Positions 25,301 to 37,372 are shown, counted from the first letter of the stretch. The stretch: DNA of 64,000 bases from Dryas octopetala (GCA_963921425.1 OY992833.1:870501-934500), one strand, 5' to 3'. Translations and numbers: made by a program. Notes: generated by a model not told the origin, from the letters alone.

Positions 25301-26218
25301 ATTGACCGATGGTAGGTTTTCAGGTGGTTCGCATGGATTTGTTGTTGGCCACATATGTCCTGAAGCCCAGGTGCCTTTAACTTTTCATCCATGTTATTTG
25401 ATTTTAGTATGTACATCTTGATCGACTAGTGTCTCCTACTAAATCATTTATGCGTGTTTGTGAGTGTATCTCATGTTGGAGGCCGCTTAGGCCTAATGGG
25501 CATGAGAATGACTTCAGATAGGGAGAGACTTGAAGATTAGATGCAAATGAGAGAAAATGACAAGGGAGTGAGGTGTTTAGGGATTCAAGAGTAATTTGTA
25601 ATTTTTGTTTTGTTAAACCAAAATAAATTTGAGAGGTAGAACATGCCCTCCCTGGGCCTTAGCTCCCTTTTCTCCATTGCTCGACCCATACAAAAAATGT
25701 TAGAAAAATGAGTCATTTGTGCATAGTGGTTTTCATTTTTGGTCATTTCACCATTAAACCCAAATAAATTTGAACATTGCTTGGCACAATACCATATTTA
25801 CTTGTGTTGTTTAAGCTGAAACAACATTAGTGCGGAAAATATATTATCTTTTAGATACAGTAGAGAAAAAAAAAAAAAACAAGAGAGCTCATGGGATGAG
25901 TTGTAAATTGTTTTCAGGAAGGTGGTCCTATTGGATTAATTGAAAATGGGGACATCATCAACGTTGATGTCGAAAACAGGAGAATAGATGTCCAATTAAC
26001 AGATCAGGAGATGGAGAAGCGAAGAAAGAACTGGATTCCACCTCCTTACAAGGCCAACCGTGGAATTTTGTACAAGGTATGTCAGAATCTTCCTTTGCAA
26101 CTATCCTTTCCCTGTTATGAATCAGTGATTCTTGTGTTTAAAGAAAAACCCTCTTCTTTATTTCCAGTACATCAAGAATGTGCAGTCTGCTTCAAAGGGA
26201 TGCGTGACAGACGAGTAA
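20662..26218 (+). CDS. DHAD: dihydroxy-acid dehydratase, plastid
   Basis: IlvD-type iron-sulfur dehydratase that turns 2,3-dihydroxy-3-methyl(iso)valerate into the 2-keto acids leading to valine, isoleucine and leucine in plastids. Exons: 20662-21207, 22134-22205, 22779-22826, 23291-23445, 23546-23740, 23814-23925, 24068-24137, 24227-24285, 24436-24559, 24654-24724, 25004-25105, 25290-25370, 25918-26076, 26168-26218. All introns are GT-AG and the frame is kept: 1845 bp, 614 residues, the usual plant length. Residues 1 to about 35 form a Ser/Pro/Arg-rich transit peptide. Cluster ligands sit in [11 protein letters not shown] and [17 protein letters not shown], with a third Cys in LHGDCMTVTGRT. 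The late family motif is [25 protein letters not shown] 20662 was chosen because [15 protein letters not shown] looks like a transit peptide start. No damage is seen. Confidence 0.95.
22296..22334. repeat. (TA)n microsatellite in DHAD intron 2
   Basis: A perfect TA tract of about 20 units in the intron between exons 2 and 3. It is likely variable between individuals. Confidence 0.9.
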
Positions 26219-26694
26219 TGCTGAGGACAGTGATATAGATGGCATATAGAGTGTGAGATAGCAAAGCCCAGATTGGTAAACGCCACATGGTGTGTGCTTT
26301 ATTGCGGCTCTTTTGGATATCCATTCGGCTCTGTAGCTTCTTTCTTATGTTTGTTGTGTCCATAAATTTTGTTGTAATTAGGTTTTTACTTTCCCCTTTA
26401 GTCTTTAGTTTTGATTTTGTTTCATTGCTTTGTCCATTGTTTCTGACTGCCACTCCAAACGGAATCTTATGGGTTAATTCTCAATGCGCACCCTTGTCTC
26501 TTCCTTAAGTATTCGTTTCATTTGTATCATGGTAAAACAAATGGATACTAGTCGCAACAATTTACTAAACCTTGCCTTGAGTGAGAATTTTTTGCATTGT
26601 TCAGTACCAGATGTACCTGAGTCCTCAAGGTTTTGGTCCTTATTAATAGCCACTTTGCACGCACAGATAGAGAGCTTTTTTCTACGGAAGAACA
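26219..26694 (+). other. DHAD 3' UTR and downstream flank
   Basis: This follows the DHAD stop codon. T-rich sequence at 26310-26440 fits a plant 3' UTR, but I cannot place the poly(A) site. Confidence 0.5.
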
Positions 26695-26703
26695 TACTTG
26701 TAA

Positions 26704-26868
26704 GAGCAATGCTTGTGTCCTCGTGTTTGAGGACCAACCTTGTCCTCATGGCCAATCAAATAAATTCATAATGGGGTTTACTATCTCAACTCTCTTTTCT
26801 CTCTCATGGTGGAGTTTATTTGATTGGCTATGAGGACAAGGTTGGTCATGAGGACTCAAGCATTGTCC
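26704..26868. mobile_element. small MITE, 165 bp, with perfect 9-bp TSD
   Basis: TACTTGTAA is repeated at 26695-26703 and 26869-26877. The ends GAGCAATGCTTGTGTCCTC and GGACAATGCTTGAGTCCTC (reverse complement of the right end) are inverted repeats, and the match runs about 65 bp with CCAACCTTGTCCTCA on both arms. The 9-bp duplication fits a Mutator-like MITE. It lies just downstream of DHAD. Confidence 0.85.
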
Positions 26869-26877
26869 TACTTGTAA

Positions 26878-28318
26878 TGCTACATCATTGCAACATAATA
26901 TCCAAGATTTTCAGACCTTCCTCATTTTTGTAATTATCATTTTGATTTATCCAACCAATCTCTAGGAATCAAATGCATTACATTTACAGGTGAATTCAAT
27001 GTGATCCTTTTCCAATTATTCAGTCTGGACTAAAGATTAGTTTTTAAAAACCAAACTGCACGGTAAGAAATAGAGGGCGAAAGAAAGAAAAATCAATCAA
27101 GGGAGGGAGAGTGAAGGGTGAGAACAACATTTCTCTCTACTTTCCTCTGTTTTTATTTTCGGTTTGATCCTTACCTTCCTCTTTCTAAAAGTATAGGAAA
27201 ATTTTAAACACATCTAGCAGCACCAACAACTATGGCTTGATATACAAAGCTCATCACTTCTATTAGCTATTTTTTACCCATTTTCTAACAGCTTTAACTT
27301 TTCCACGCACAAAACCATTTCAGGTGTGAATTCAGATAAAAATTCAGAGCTTGTTTAAATATTCAGGTGGCGGGCCACGCCTAAATATTGTATGGATGAT
27401 AACTCGCAAGTTATATAATTCATACAAGTCGCCTTTGATTTTAATAATTATTGTAAGCTTTTTCCAGGTAGATGCCCTTCTGCTTTTCTACCTTTGACCA
27501 AAAACAATACATGTAAATGCATTTCAGTCCAAAAAATAAAATAAAATGCATCCATTCCTCTGTAATCACCATCACACAACACAATCCCTCCACTCCCTTC
27601 TTTGCTCTTCATTCTTGATCAGCTGCTAGTAATTCAAAGATCTCAAGGCAAGCTAAGGGAACTAGGGACGTTCAAGATCGACCCAAATTCCAAATTGCCA
27701 AGAAACCCAGGTTAATTAGTTCCATCTAATTATTTTTCTAATTAATAGCTAACTAGCTATTTTTGCTTCTTTAATTTGCATATCTGCATATACATGTTTT
27801 TCTAATTTGCTCTTTCATTCCTTTCAAAATTAAGTCTTATCGGTGTCAATGATGTATTGTTAGCTTAAGAGACATCCAAGTAGTAAGTACGAATGCCTAA
27901 CATGAGAGTCATCAAAACTTCTTATCAACTGTGGAATAAACATGCTTAATTTGGGTACTCCTCATTCACAACCTCATGCTTAATGTGGAATAAACTTCTT
28001 GTCAATGATGTCATACTACAGAAGAATATATGCATTTTTCAGCTGCTTCTAAATGTTTTACTGTCTTCAATATATGAATGCACCATCCATCGTGTTCTGA
28101 TTAGGGTATATTCTTTCTAGTTTAGAAGGATGACAACAACCAAAAAGTTCACAAGGAAATCATTCATATTTTCTATCTTCTTAATTTGCAGTAGGAAATC
28201 CACAAAAATGGTTTGCTCTCCATGCCAGTAGCAAGCGATGATAAAAAAACCATTCATATTCTTGTAGTCCTTGGACACAATTTTCAATAAATAGTCACAA
28301 ACAAGAAAGTTGGTTCCA
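26878..28318. other. upstream region of TNL copy 1 (duplicated segment begins about 27300)
   Basis: From about 27300 the sequence matches 43909-44520 upstream of TNL copy 2 (TTCCACGC.CAAA, CATTTCAGGTGTGAAT, GGATGATAA.TCGCAAGTT, CATCCATTCCTCTGTAATCA). Copy 1 has about 430 bp (27867-28300) absent from copy 2, just before the start codon. No gene was found in the insertion. Confidence 0.75.
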
Positions 28319-31300
28319 ATGGCAATGAGCACACATGGAATGTCTACACCTTTCCCTTCTTCAACTCCTCAATGGAAATGGAAATATGATGTTTTTATGA
28401 GTTTTAGAGGTGAGGACACCCGGAAGGGTTTTGCAGACCACTTATACTCTGCATTGGAACAACAAGGAATAATCACTTTCAGGGATGACCCTGAACTTCA
28501 AAAAGGGAGAGCTATTTATCCAGAACTTTTGACTGCAATTGAAGAATCGAGATTTGCTCTCATTGTTCTCTCTCAAAATTATGCATCGTCAACGTGGTGC
28601 TTGGAAGAACTTTCAAAGATTCTTGAATGCATGGAATCAAGAAAAACAGTGATGCCAATTTTCTATGATGTCAATCCCTCTGATGTACAAAAACAAACTG
28701 GGAGTTTTGCAAAAGCCTTCAGTAAACATGAAGAAAGGTTTAACAATGACACAGAGAAGCTGCAAAGGTGGAGATCAGCTTTAAAACAAGTGACAAATAT
28801 CTCTGGGTGGAATTCAAAGGACTGGTATACATTACTTATTTCTTTCTTTCTTTCTTACTTTGAAAAGTTAGAAACAAAATGGAGTTCAATGTATGAGGAA
28901 TGGAAATAGATCAGCCAATTATATTTGCACGGTTTATTGGAATCAGATGAACCTTTGATATTGCAATACTTAACAAAACAGGACTTTCGTTTTTGTTTTT
29001 GTTTTTGTTTTTATTACCTTAAAATACATTTGGACGTTGGCAGATGACTAGTCTGAAGCTAAATGTCGTTAGAAGAATAGAAAATAATTATTGAATACAT
29101 TGTAAAGATGCTGACTAGATTTCAGGTCCCCATAAATACATCTCTACATGCTGTTTCTTTGTGCATTTAATTGTTATTTCATACAAATAACATGCTTAAT
29201 TTTTTTTTTTCTTATCTATTTTTATTGTAGGTACGAGTCAAAGCTCATCAAAGATATTGTTGAAGTTATATGCACAAAATTGCAACCTACATTATTTAGT
29301 TCTCTGGAGAATTTAGTAGGAATTGATTCAACATTGAAACAAATCAATTTGCATTTAGGTGCAGGGGAGGATGACGTTCGCTTTATTGGAATATGGGGGA
29401 TGGGCGGCATTGGCAAGACAACTACTGCCAGAGTTGTCTACGAGAGAATCTCTCGTGAATTTGAATGTAGTTTCCTTGTCACCGATGTTAGAAATATGGT
29501 TGAAAAAAGTGGCCTGGTTAACCTACAAAAGCAACTTCTTTCTGGTCTATGGAGGAAAAAGGATGACATATTCGACATCCATCAAGGAGCCACAATAATA
29601 AGCAGGTTCTTACGTCACAAAAAGGTTCTTCTCATTCTTGATGACGTGAACCATCTAGACCATTTAAAATATTTGGCTGGAAATAAAATGTGGTTTGGTC
29701 CTGGGAGTAGAGTTATCATTACAACTAGAAATGAGCATTTGTTAGTGAGACATGGAGTGGAGAGAAGATTGAAGATTGAGAGACTAAATTGTGATGATGC
29801 TCTTAAGCTTTTTAGTTGGAATGCCTTTAAAAAGGATTACCCAGAACAAAATTATCTTGATCTGTCAAATGAAGTTGCGAGTTATGCCCGAGGTCTTCCA
29901 TTAGCTCTTGAAGTCTTGGGATCTTTTTTGTATGGGAGAGGTCTAAGTGAATGGAATTGTGCGTTGAGAAAACTAGGAAAAGTTTGTAACCCGGAAATTT
30001 TTGACATACTTAAGATTAGTTATGATGGTCTAGATGAGGAGGAGAAGAAAATATTCCTAGACATTGCATGTTTCTTTAACAGAGAGGACAAAGATCAAGT
30101 AATAAAAATACTAACCGCTTGCGATCTTTCTGCAATTATTGGAATAAATGTCCTTATCGAGAGATCTCTCCTAACTATTTGGAATGAAATGCTATGGATG
30201 CATGATTCTCTACAAGAAATGGGTCGGGAAATTGTCCGCCGAGAATCTAAGGAGCTAGGCAGGCGCAGTAGGTTGTGGCTATATGAAGATATCAATTATG
30301 TCTTAAGCAAAAATACTGTAAGGCATTTAAGTAGAAGAATAAGCTGTTATTTGTTAATTAACAAGTTACTGTACTAACCCTTTTTCGGAGTTATGAGGTT
30401 CATTATTATATATTCTTGTTTAATAGGGAACAGAAGTTGTAGAAGGCATAGTTTTGCAGTCAAAGGATGAGCCAGGAGTAAATGTGGATGCGAGAGCCTT
30501 TTCAATGATGAACAAATTGAGATACCTTGAGATTAATAATGTGGTCCTCTCTAATGGGCTTGAGTATCTTCCCAATAGTTTAAGGATTCTTGAATTGGTT
30601 GGATATCCGTTAAAATCTTTCCCATCACATTTCAACCTAGAGAAGCTGTTAGAACTCAACTTGTGTAATAGTTGCATTAAAAATTTTCGGATGGGAATAA
30701 AGGTACGTATCCTGTTTCTTATTTAATCGTTTGGTACCTATAGAAGTTGTTAAATCATTGAAGCTAATTTTCTATGCTTTTACTTGACAGCCTTTATACT
30801 ATTTAAAAACCATCAACCTCAGTCACTCTCTAAATCTTGTGAACATCTCAAACTTTAAAAGTATGCCAAATCTTGAGCTTCTGATTCTTGAAGGATGCAT
30901 ACAGCTGCGTGAGGTTGACCAGTCAATTGAAGTGCTTGAAAGACTTACTTTGTTGAACTTGAAAGATTGCAGAAACCTTGTGGGCCTTCCCAACAGTGTA
31001 TGTGGCTTAAAATCTCTCAAAGTTCTTAACCTTTCTGGTTGTTCAAAGTTTGAGAAACTGCCGAATGAGTTGGGCCTTGTAGAGTGTTTGGAGGAGCTTG
31101 ATATGAGTGGAACTGCTATAAGTGAAGTGCCCTCCTCCCTTGGTCTTTTAAAAAACCTTAAAGCATTGTCTTGTCATGGATGCAGACAATCACCTAAATG
31201 GTGGAATATGATCTCCAACCCTTTTCAGTTATTGCTAAAAAGAAGTCTGGTTCCGGCACCATTGTCGTTGTCTTCGTTATCTGGTTTGAATTCTTTAACA

Positions 31301-31660
31301 AAACTGAATCTAAGTGACAGCAATCTTTTGGAAGGAGCAATCCTCAATGATCTCAGCTGCTTGTCCACATTAAGAAGATTAGATCTAAGCAGAAACCAAT
31401 TTGTTAGCCTACCCAGCTTTTGTCAACTTTCTAGACTCCAAGATCTTAACTTGCAGTATTGCCCCAGACTTCAAGCATTGCCAGGCCTTCCATCTGGTGT
31501 AGATGTTGAGGTTTCTGACTGTATATCATTGGAAACATTGTTCGATCCAATAAAACAATGGAATTCTGCGAGAACAGTTTATTGTCTTAACTGTCCCAAA
31601 CTGGTGGAGAAGCAAGACATTGAGAGTTTGGCACTTCCATCCCTAATGCAATACCTTCAG

Positions 31661-31704
<44 letters not shown>

Positions 31705-32281
31705 GTTCTCTTAACATTGTGGTTTTGTGGTACAGGATTACAAATCTGAATCTGATATTTTTCAATTTGCTGCTCCTGCAAATGAAATTCCTGAGTGGTT
31801 CAATCATCAAAGTGTGGGATCATCAGTAAGTTTAGAGCTGCATCCAGGTTGGTTAAGTGATAAGTGGATGGGATTTGCCATCTGTGCTGTTTTTGAAATC
31901 CATGAAAAACCTTTGTCAAAAGCTTACCTTTGGTGCAAATTGAGAGTCAATGGAGAAGAATGGTTTCCTAGGCCTGGCTTCGGAAATGGCATTGTGCCAG
32001 CTCACCTGTGGTTAGTCTATCTGCCTTATAGATATTATGATCAAAGGGAGTGGCAGGATATCTACTATCAGCTTGAATTTTCATTTGTGTTCTCAAAAGG
32101 GGTAGTGGGGGAAGTAAACAAGTGTGGGCTCCGTATGGTATATGAGGCGGAGTTAGAGGCAAAGAGCAATGTTAGCATTTCAGAGGCGTTAGAATTCCCT
32201 GATGCTAATGTTGTTGTAGAATGTGTCAGTGAACAAGGTACATGTTTCGACCATAAAAACAAAAAAAGAAGGTATACGTAA
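28319..32281 (+). CDS. TIR-NB-ARC-LRR disease resistance protein, copy 1
   Basis: Intracellular immune receptor: effector recognition by the C-terminal part would lead to ATP-driven oligomerisation and TIR NADase signalling. Exons: 28319-28824, 29231-30317, 30427-30702, 30791-31660, 31736-32281; GT-AG introns; 3285 bp, 1094 residues, a normal TNL length. The TIR domain is residues 20-165 (YDVFMSFRGEDTRKGF; catalytic Glu in SSTWCLEEL). NB-ARC follows with P-loop GMGGIGKTTTARVV, kinase-2 KKVLLILDDVNHL, RNBS-B GSRVIITTRNEHLL, GLPLALEVLGSFL, FLDIACFF and MHD in LWMHDSLQEMG. LRRs begin near residue 540 (exons 3-4), and exon 5 is a post-LRR C-JID-type domain (EIPEWFNHQSVGSSVSLELH). All motifs are intact. 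The start ATG is shared with copy 2. Intron 4 carries a (CT)n repeat. Ligand and specificity cannot be told. Confidence 0.93.
31661..31705 (+). repeat. (CT)n microsatellite in TNL copy 1 intron 4
   Basis: About 20 CT units start right after the 5' splice site of the 75-bp intron 4. Because (CT)n has no stop in the coding frame, an unspliced transcript would add a Ser-Leu tail before a stop. Confidence 0.9.
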
Positions 32282-32339
32282 CTGGAACTGGACTTGGATT
32301 TCCAAAGTTATTGAATATGGTGAACAGATTTTTGCCTGA

Positions 32340-32800
32340 GCTACCATGATTGGGCTTAATTATGATGAAATTGTTTGACAGAATGATCATGTCTAATGAA
32401 GTCGTTTGGAATTCAATGTTAATTGGTTATTCTACAAATGGTCATGGAATTGAAGCACTAGCTTTTTTCAATGAAATGAGGCTTACTGGTGTGGAACCCA
32501 ATGAAATTACATTTACAGGGGTTTTGTCTGCCTGTGATCATTTGTGGGTTGGTTGAAGAAGGAAACAAATGGTTCTATAAGATGAAACATGACGATCATA
32601 TTGAGCATTGAACACTAGTCGTGTATGATTGATTTTTGAGGAATTAAGCAATGAATGTAGTTACTTGACCAAAAAAAAAAAGCAATGAATGTAGTTGAAG
32701 AGATGCCTTGTAAGGCAGACACAAGCTTATTGTCATCAGTCTTGAAAGGTTGTTTGGCTCATGAACACAAGGATCTTGAAACAATAAAAAATGAATGAGT
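32340..32800 (+). pseudogene. PPR protein relic, C-terminal part
   Basis: Fragments of a pentatricopeptide-repeat protein of the plant PLS type, which bind organelle RNA. Visible are ..VVWNSMLIGYSTNGHG.EALAFFNEM, GVEPNEITFTGVLSACDH, and after frameshifts IEEGNKWFYKMKHD-like and MPCKADTSL-like pieces up to about 32770. Several frame breaks and stops are present, and a tiny oligo(A) insertion (32663-32680) cuts it. It starts about 35 bp after the end of the TNL duplication. Confidence 0.7.
32647..32696 (+). mobile_element. 18-bp oligo(A) micro-insertion with 16-bp TSD
   Basis: AGCAATGAATGTAGTT is repeated exactly at 32647-32662 and 32681-32696. Between lies ACTTGACC plus ten A. The insert sits in the PPR relic, so the undisturbed target can be inferred from the reading frame. 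It has the same design as 5935-5982 and 9332-9374. Confidence 0.7.
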
Positions 32801-33932
32801 TTCCATATCATTATCATGATTAACAATAGGAATGATGATGTAAGCATTACTAGAAACACCACTACTATACTTGTATGCAGTAAATTAAGCCACTTATTAG
32901 TTTCATTTACCATTTAGACTCCATGAAAATCTCAAAGAATAGCGAAAATGCCCAAATATGTGTAGTTTGTGGTTTACCATACGCATTTCTAATCTTTGCA
33001 ATGTTCCTAAAGCCCAGAGTTACCCAACCCAAGCCAGTATGAATGTAAACTTGGAATTATAGAGTCCTTGCAATCATGGCTTGACTAGCTATGATTGACG
33101 CCAAAACAAGCACCACAAAAATTGGGCAATATGAAGATCTTGCAGCACAACTAGTATATAATCCCCTCAATTATAGTAGTAAGCTTATCAACCAGGTATT
33201 GAAAGAAGCACATATAAAAGAAGATGATATGGTACATGAAATGGCCAATATGAGAACTAGGTAAGCGACCAAGCATGAACTTATTTGAATAGATCGAACT
33301 CTGAAATGGCCAATTAGTGCTTCATCTCTAGCATTGCGAAACTAATTCTTTGTCATAAATATTCCACTTATCAAAAATAAATATGATTTGTTGTGCAACA
33401 TGAATATTGGAACTGCGCTCTTATATTCTTTTTTATAAGAAACCTACTTTTATTTATAGAAAACAGAAAATATAACATAGTGGATAAAATATCGCATTAA
33501 CACCGAAGATTAAAAAAAAATAGAAAATAAAATATAGTACAAACAGATCATTTAACAGAACATAAACCATCACTGCCACCAAGGAAAATCAAAGTTTTTT
33601 TTCTAGTCCACCTAAAGAATCACTTATGTCTTGTGAATTTAGAATAAGGAAGATGTTTTCAAAAGGAATTAAACTTTGACCTCTATGTTGATTCAGAAAT
33701 GTATATTATGAGTTGTATCAATGTGTTCCATTAACTTTAATTTTGAAGCCAATTTGCCCATTCATTACATTTTCTATTAAAAAAAAAAAACCATGAAAAG
33801 GTTTGACTTTTATGAACTTAATTGTATTACAAGTGGAATGACGACTTTACCCATGAAAAAGGAATTACATGAGTGGCACGTGATAACTTTTTGACGGAAT
33901 TTGCAACCAAGTTGACGGAAGTGACATATTAG
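32801..33932. other. non-genic AT-rich DNA
   Basis: No gene, RNA or clear repeat was recognised. Short A-runs are present (33507-33515 and 33779-33791). Confidence 0.5.
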
Positions 33933-34350
33933 CAAGGAGTAAAATTTCGAAATTTTCGCCGAAATTTCGTCAAAAATTTCATTTTTTTGGAGTATGGAAA
34001 TTTTAACACTATACCAAATTAATTTCATTTAAATTTCGAAAAATTTCACCGAAATTTCGGCGAAATTTTGGAGCTGGGAGGCGGAGCTAGAGGGAGAGAG
34101 GGGAGGAAGTGGCTAGCCGTCGCCAGAGGAGGGTGACAGATTGAACAAAGAGGTGATTGGGGAGGAAGGAGAGAGAAGAGAAAGGAGATCTGGGAGAGAG
34201 AGAGAGAGATCGGGGAGGGAGATGAGGAAGAGGTAGGCCGGAGAGAGAAGAAATATGGGACAATCACAGTGGGACTGGGAGAAAGAAGCTTCTGTAAGGT
34301 GGCTAGTCTGGTGGCGTGGAAGTTTCTCCTCTTAGTTGCTGAGTGCTGGA
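33933..34350. mobile_element. truncated hAT-like element of the CGAAATTTCG family
   Basis: It begins CAAGGAGTAAAATTTCGAAA, nearly identical to the ends of the elements at 38555-40071 and 40575-41712, and carries the same CGAAATTTCGGCGAAATTT motifs followed by a purine-rich GGGAGAGAG part. No right end is seen, and the broken copia element follows directly. Confidence 0.65.
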
Positions 34351-34351
34351 A

Positions 34352-36595
34352 CTATGCAGGTTCTTTAATTAAAAAAACAAAAAGCTGCAGGTTCTTGTTT
34401 AGTATAAGTTGTATTGCACAACCAAAAATTCTGAAGTGATCCACTGCTGGTTTATGTCCGTTCCATGCTTCTTCAGGTGTCATATCTTTGACAGCAAGTG
34501 TGAGACAACGATTGAGTATATGAATGCTCCAATTGACTGCCTCAGGCCAAAAATTCTTTGGAATGCTTCGGCTTGCCAGCATGCTTCGAACCATGTTCAG
34601 AATTGTCCTGTTTTTTCTCTCAGCCACTCCATTATGTTGTGGTGTGTAGGTTGTTGTAAGTTGTCGCCTAATTCCATGCATCTCACAAAAATTTGCAAAT
34701 TCTTGTGAGTTAAACTCTCCACCACGATCAGTGCGGAGAGTTTTAATGACTCTTCCAACATCTTTTTCAGCAAGAGCTTTGAAGCTTTTAAAGGCTGCAA
34801 AATCTTCTGATTTTTCCAGCAAGAAGTAAACCCACGTTTTTCGACTGAAATCATCAATAAACGTGATAAAGTACCTCTTGTTCCCATTGGAAGTTGGGTT
34901 GATGGGTCCACAAATATCTAAATGGACTAACTCAAGAGATTTGCGAGCTCTCCATGCTTTCCCCTTTTGAAAAGTGTCTCTATGTTGCTTGCCAACAATG
35001 CATTCTTCAAAAATTCGAGATGAACAATCAATTGGTGGAAGTCCTTTCACCATACCTCGCTGATGAAGGGTTTTCAATCCATTAAAATTCAGATGTCCAT
35101 AGCGGAGATGCCATAGCCATGCTGTATCTTTCACTTGAGCAGAGAAACATGACTCAGTCACACTCTGGATATGCAACGGAAACATCATGTTTGCTGACAT
35201 GCTGACTTGTGCAATAAGCCCCTTCTTTGGATCATGGATTTGACATGTTTCTGCTTGAATATTGATCACATAGCCTTTTTCTTGAAGCTGCCCCACACTT
35301 AACAAATTGCTTTTCAAATCTGAAACAAAGAAAACACTAGATATAGTTTGAGAGGTGTTATCTTTGGCCCGAATTTTAATATTTCCCTTTCCCATGACAG
35401 AAATTGCAGAATTATCTCCAAATCTTACAGTGGTGCGAAAAGACTCATCCAAATCAGAAAATGTTGACTTATTACCACACATGTGGTTACTGCAACCTGT
35501 GTCTATATACCACACATCATGGTGAATGTTTTCAATAGTTTGACAAACCATCAAAAGGGTAGCTTCATCTTCTTTTTTCTATAAAATTTGTCTTTTCACC
35601 TTTATCTTACAAATTTGTTCGACACTCAGAACGATAGTGGCCATACCTATGGCATCTGTAGCACTCAATGTTTGACTTATCGAACCTTGAGTCTTGATCA
35701 TGTCCTCTGTCTCTATTTTGAGAATTGGGAGTGGAGTAATCTTCTGACTTGCTGTGTCTGCCTTCTCTGTTGCCAGCATTATTTCCTCTGCCTCTACCCC
35801 TTCCTCGGCCTCTACCTCGACCCCGACCTGAGCCTCTGGATGTTGGGAATTCATAGTTGGTAGAGACCTTCAGAGCTTGCTCCTCAATGGTACTGCGAGT
35901 GATCTTCCGTTCATGTACCAGTAAGGAACTTTGGAGTTCATCAATTGAGAGTTCATCGACATCATTTGATTCTTCAATCGAGCAAACAATATAATCAAAC
36001 TTTGGAGTCATAGACCGCAATATCTTTTCAACAATGGTAACATCTTCCATCTTGTCGCCATGGATCCGCATCTTGTTTGCAATTGCCATTGTTCTGGAGA
36101 AATAGTCATTGACAGACTCTCCCTACTTCATTTGAAGAGTCTCAAAATCTCTTCGGAGTGTCTGCAATGCAGAACGTTTCACCTTTGTTGAGCCTTGGTA
36201 CTTCTTTTTCATGGAGTCCCAAATTTGCTTCGAAGTGTCTTTTTGAAGAATTGTCTCTAGAATTGCACGATCTATTGCTTGAAAAAGATAATTCTTCACC
36301 TTTAAATCTTTCAGTCGTTGTTCTTCCAAACTTTTTTGTTGAACTTCTGTCAACACTGCTCCATTTCATGGTTCATGAATGCCGGTTTCCACCAAAGTCC
36401 AATACTCCTTGGATCTCAGGAAATTCTCCATTAACATGCTCCAATGATTATAGTGACCATCAAAGCGAGGAATTGCAGGTTGCACAAAAGTTTCTGATTG
36501 ATGCTGCAATACAAGAGTGAGTAGAAGAGAGCTGCTGCTCAGTGAAGACTTTCTACACGACCTCTGTTTTTTTTCTCTCTGTGGCTCTGATAGCA
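34352..36595 (-). pseudogene. Ty1/copia retrotransposon gag-pol, 3' truncated
   Basis: Minus-strand polyprotein of a copia element (Tnt1-like order). From 36608 leftwards: a gag region with a CCHC zinc knuckle (CYRCHRYGHYRSEC, near 35640); then the aspartic protease (YIDTGCSNHMCGN, near 35510); the GAG-pre-integrase region (HLRYGHLNFNGLKTL); and the integrase core (..RTDRGGEFNSQEF.., ..TPQHNGVAERKNRTI..). It breaks off near 34410, so reverse transcriptase, RNase H and the 3' LTR are missing. Nonsense codons interrupt gag at 36366-36368 and about 36123-36125, with a further break between gag and protease near 35580. The element cannot move by itself. Confidence 0.88.
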
Positions 36596-36867
36596 AATGT
36601 AAACTCAAAGAAAGTAGAAGACAGTAGACTAAAATTGACTCAACTTAATTGATTAATATTGACTGAGTTGAACCCAACTTAAAATAGAATAAACAAAACT
36701 GACTTAGCACATAACTTGGAACAACACGTTCCATGACTAACAGACTTTCACCACTACTGGGATATCCCTATAGTAGGAAACAACCAAACAACTAAGTCCC
36801 ATAAGAATAGGACAACGTACACCAACTTATTCAATAAATAATAAGTAAATAATAATAATCTTTAACA
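36582..36867 (-). mobile_element. copia 5' LTR and primer-binding site
   Basis: On the minus strand the putative LTR runs from 36867 (TGTTAAAG..) to 36598 (..GAGTTTACA), about 270 bp with TG...CA ends. Two bases on, TGCTATCAGAGCCA (36582-36595) matches the usual initiator-Met tRNA primer-binding site TGGTATCAGAG with one change. The left LTR is missing, so no target duplication can be tested. Confidence 0.7.
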
Positions 36868-36899
36868 TTTATTCCTTTTTTTAAAGTTTTTTTGCTAGT

Positions 36900-37372
36900 T
36901 TTAATCCTGTTTCGGGGCTGGTGGTGTTGGTGGTATCATGCGTACTTGGATGGGGGAGGTTGAGGTGGTTATGGCCCTTCCTCGTACCGACATTACCTCT
37001 CCATAGCAGGCTGATATATTGGTTTTTCTGCCCGAGATTTTCTTTGGTGGCTGGCTTTCTTTCCTCTTTGCTTGTGACTGTTGCTCGTGTCTTGTGTCTC
37101 GGTTGCTCAAAGTTGGCTTGGGTTTGACTTCTGATGTGCTATCGTTTGATGCTTTAGGGGTTTGACATCCTAGTTTACAGTTGTTTGATCGATTTGTGCT
37201 TCGGTCTTGTAACGGGGCCACTCATTTACTTATTAGACTTGTATTGTGTTGTGGTCCTTTCCATAGTTGGGGGTCTATTTCCCATCTTTGGTTATAAGCA
37301 CTTGCGCTTTTGGTTTGTAATTCCTCCTAGTTTATTAATGAAATTTTTTTATCGATAAAAAAAAAATAAAAC
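36900..37372 (+). mobile_element. probable LINE 3' end with poly(A) tail
   Basis: A G/T-rich non-coding stretch ends in CTAGTTTATTAATGAAATTTTTTTATCG then ATAAAAAAAAAT. This arrangement, including 'agtttattaatgaaa' before the tail, is typical of plant L1-type LINE 3' ends as I recall them. The 5' part is absent, and the target duplication could not be found. Confidence 0.45.

Noticed and set aside
28117-28332. Minus-strand frame overlapping the TNL copy 1 start
   Set aside because: Lies in the 430-bp block specific to copy 1, overlaps a well-supported start codon and matches nothing known.
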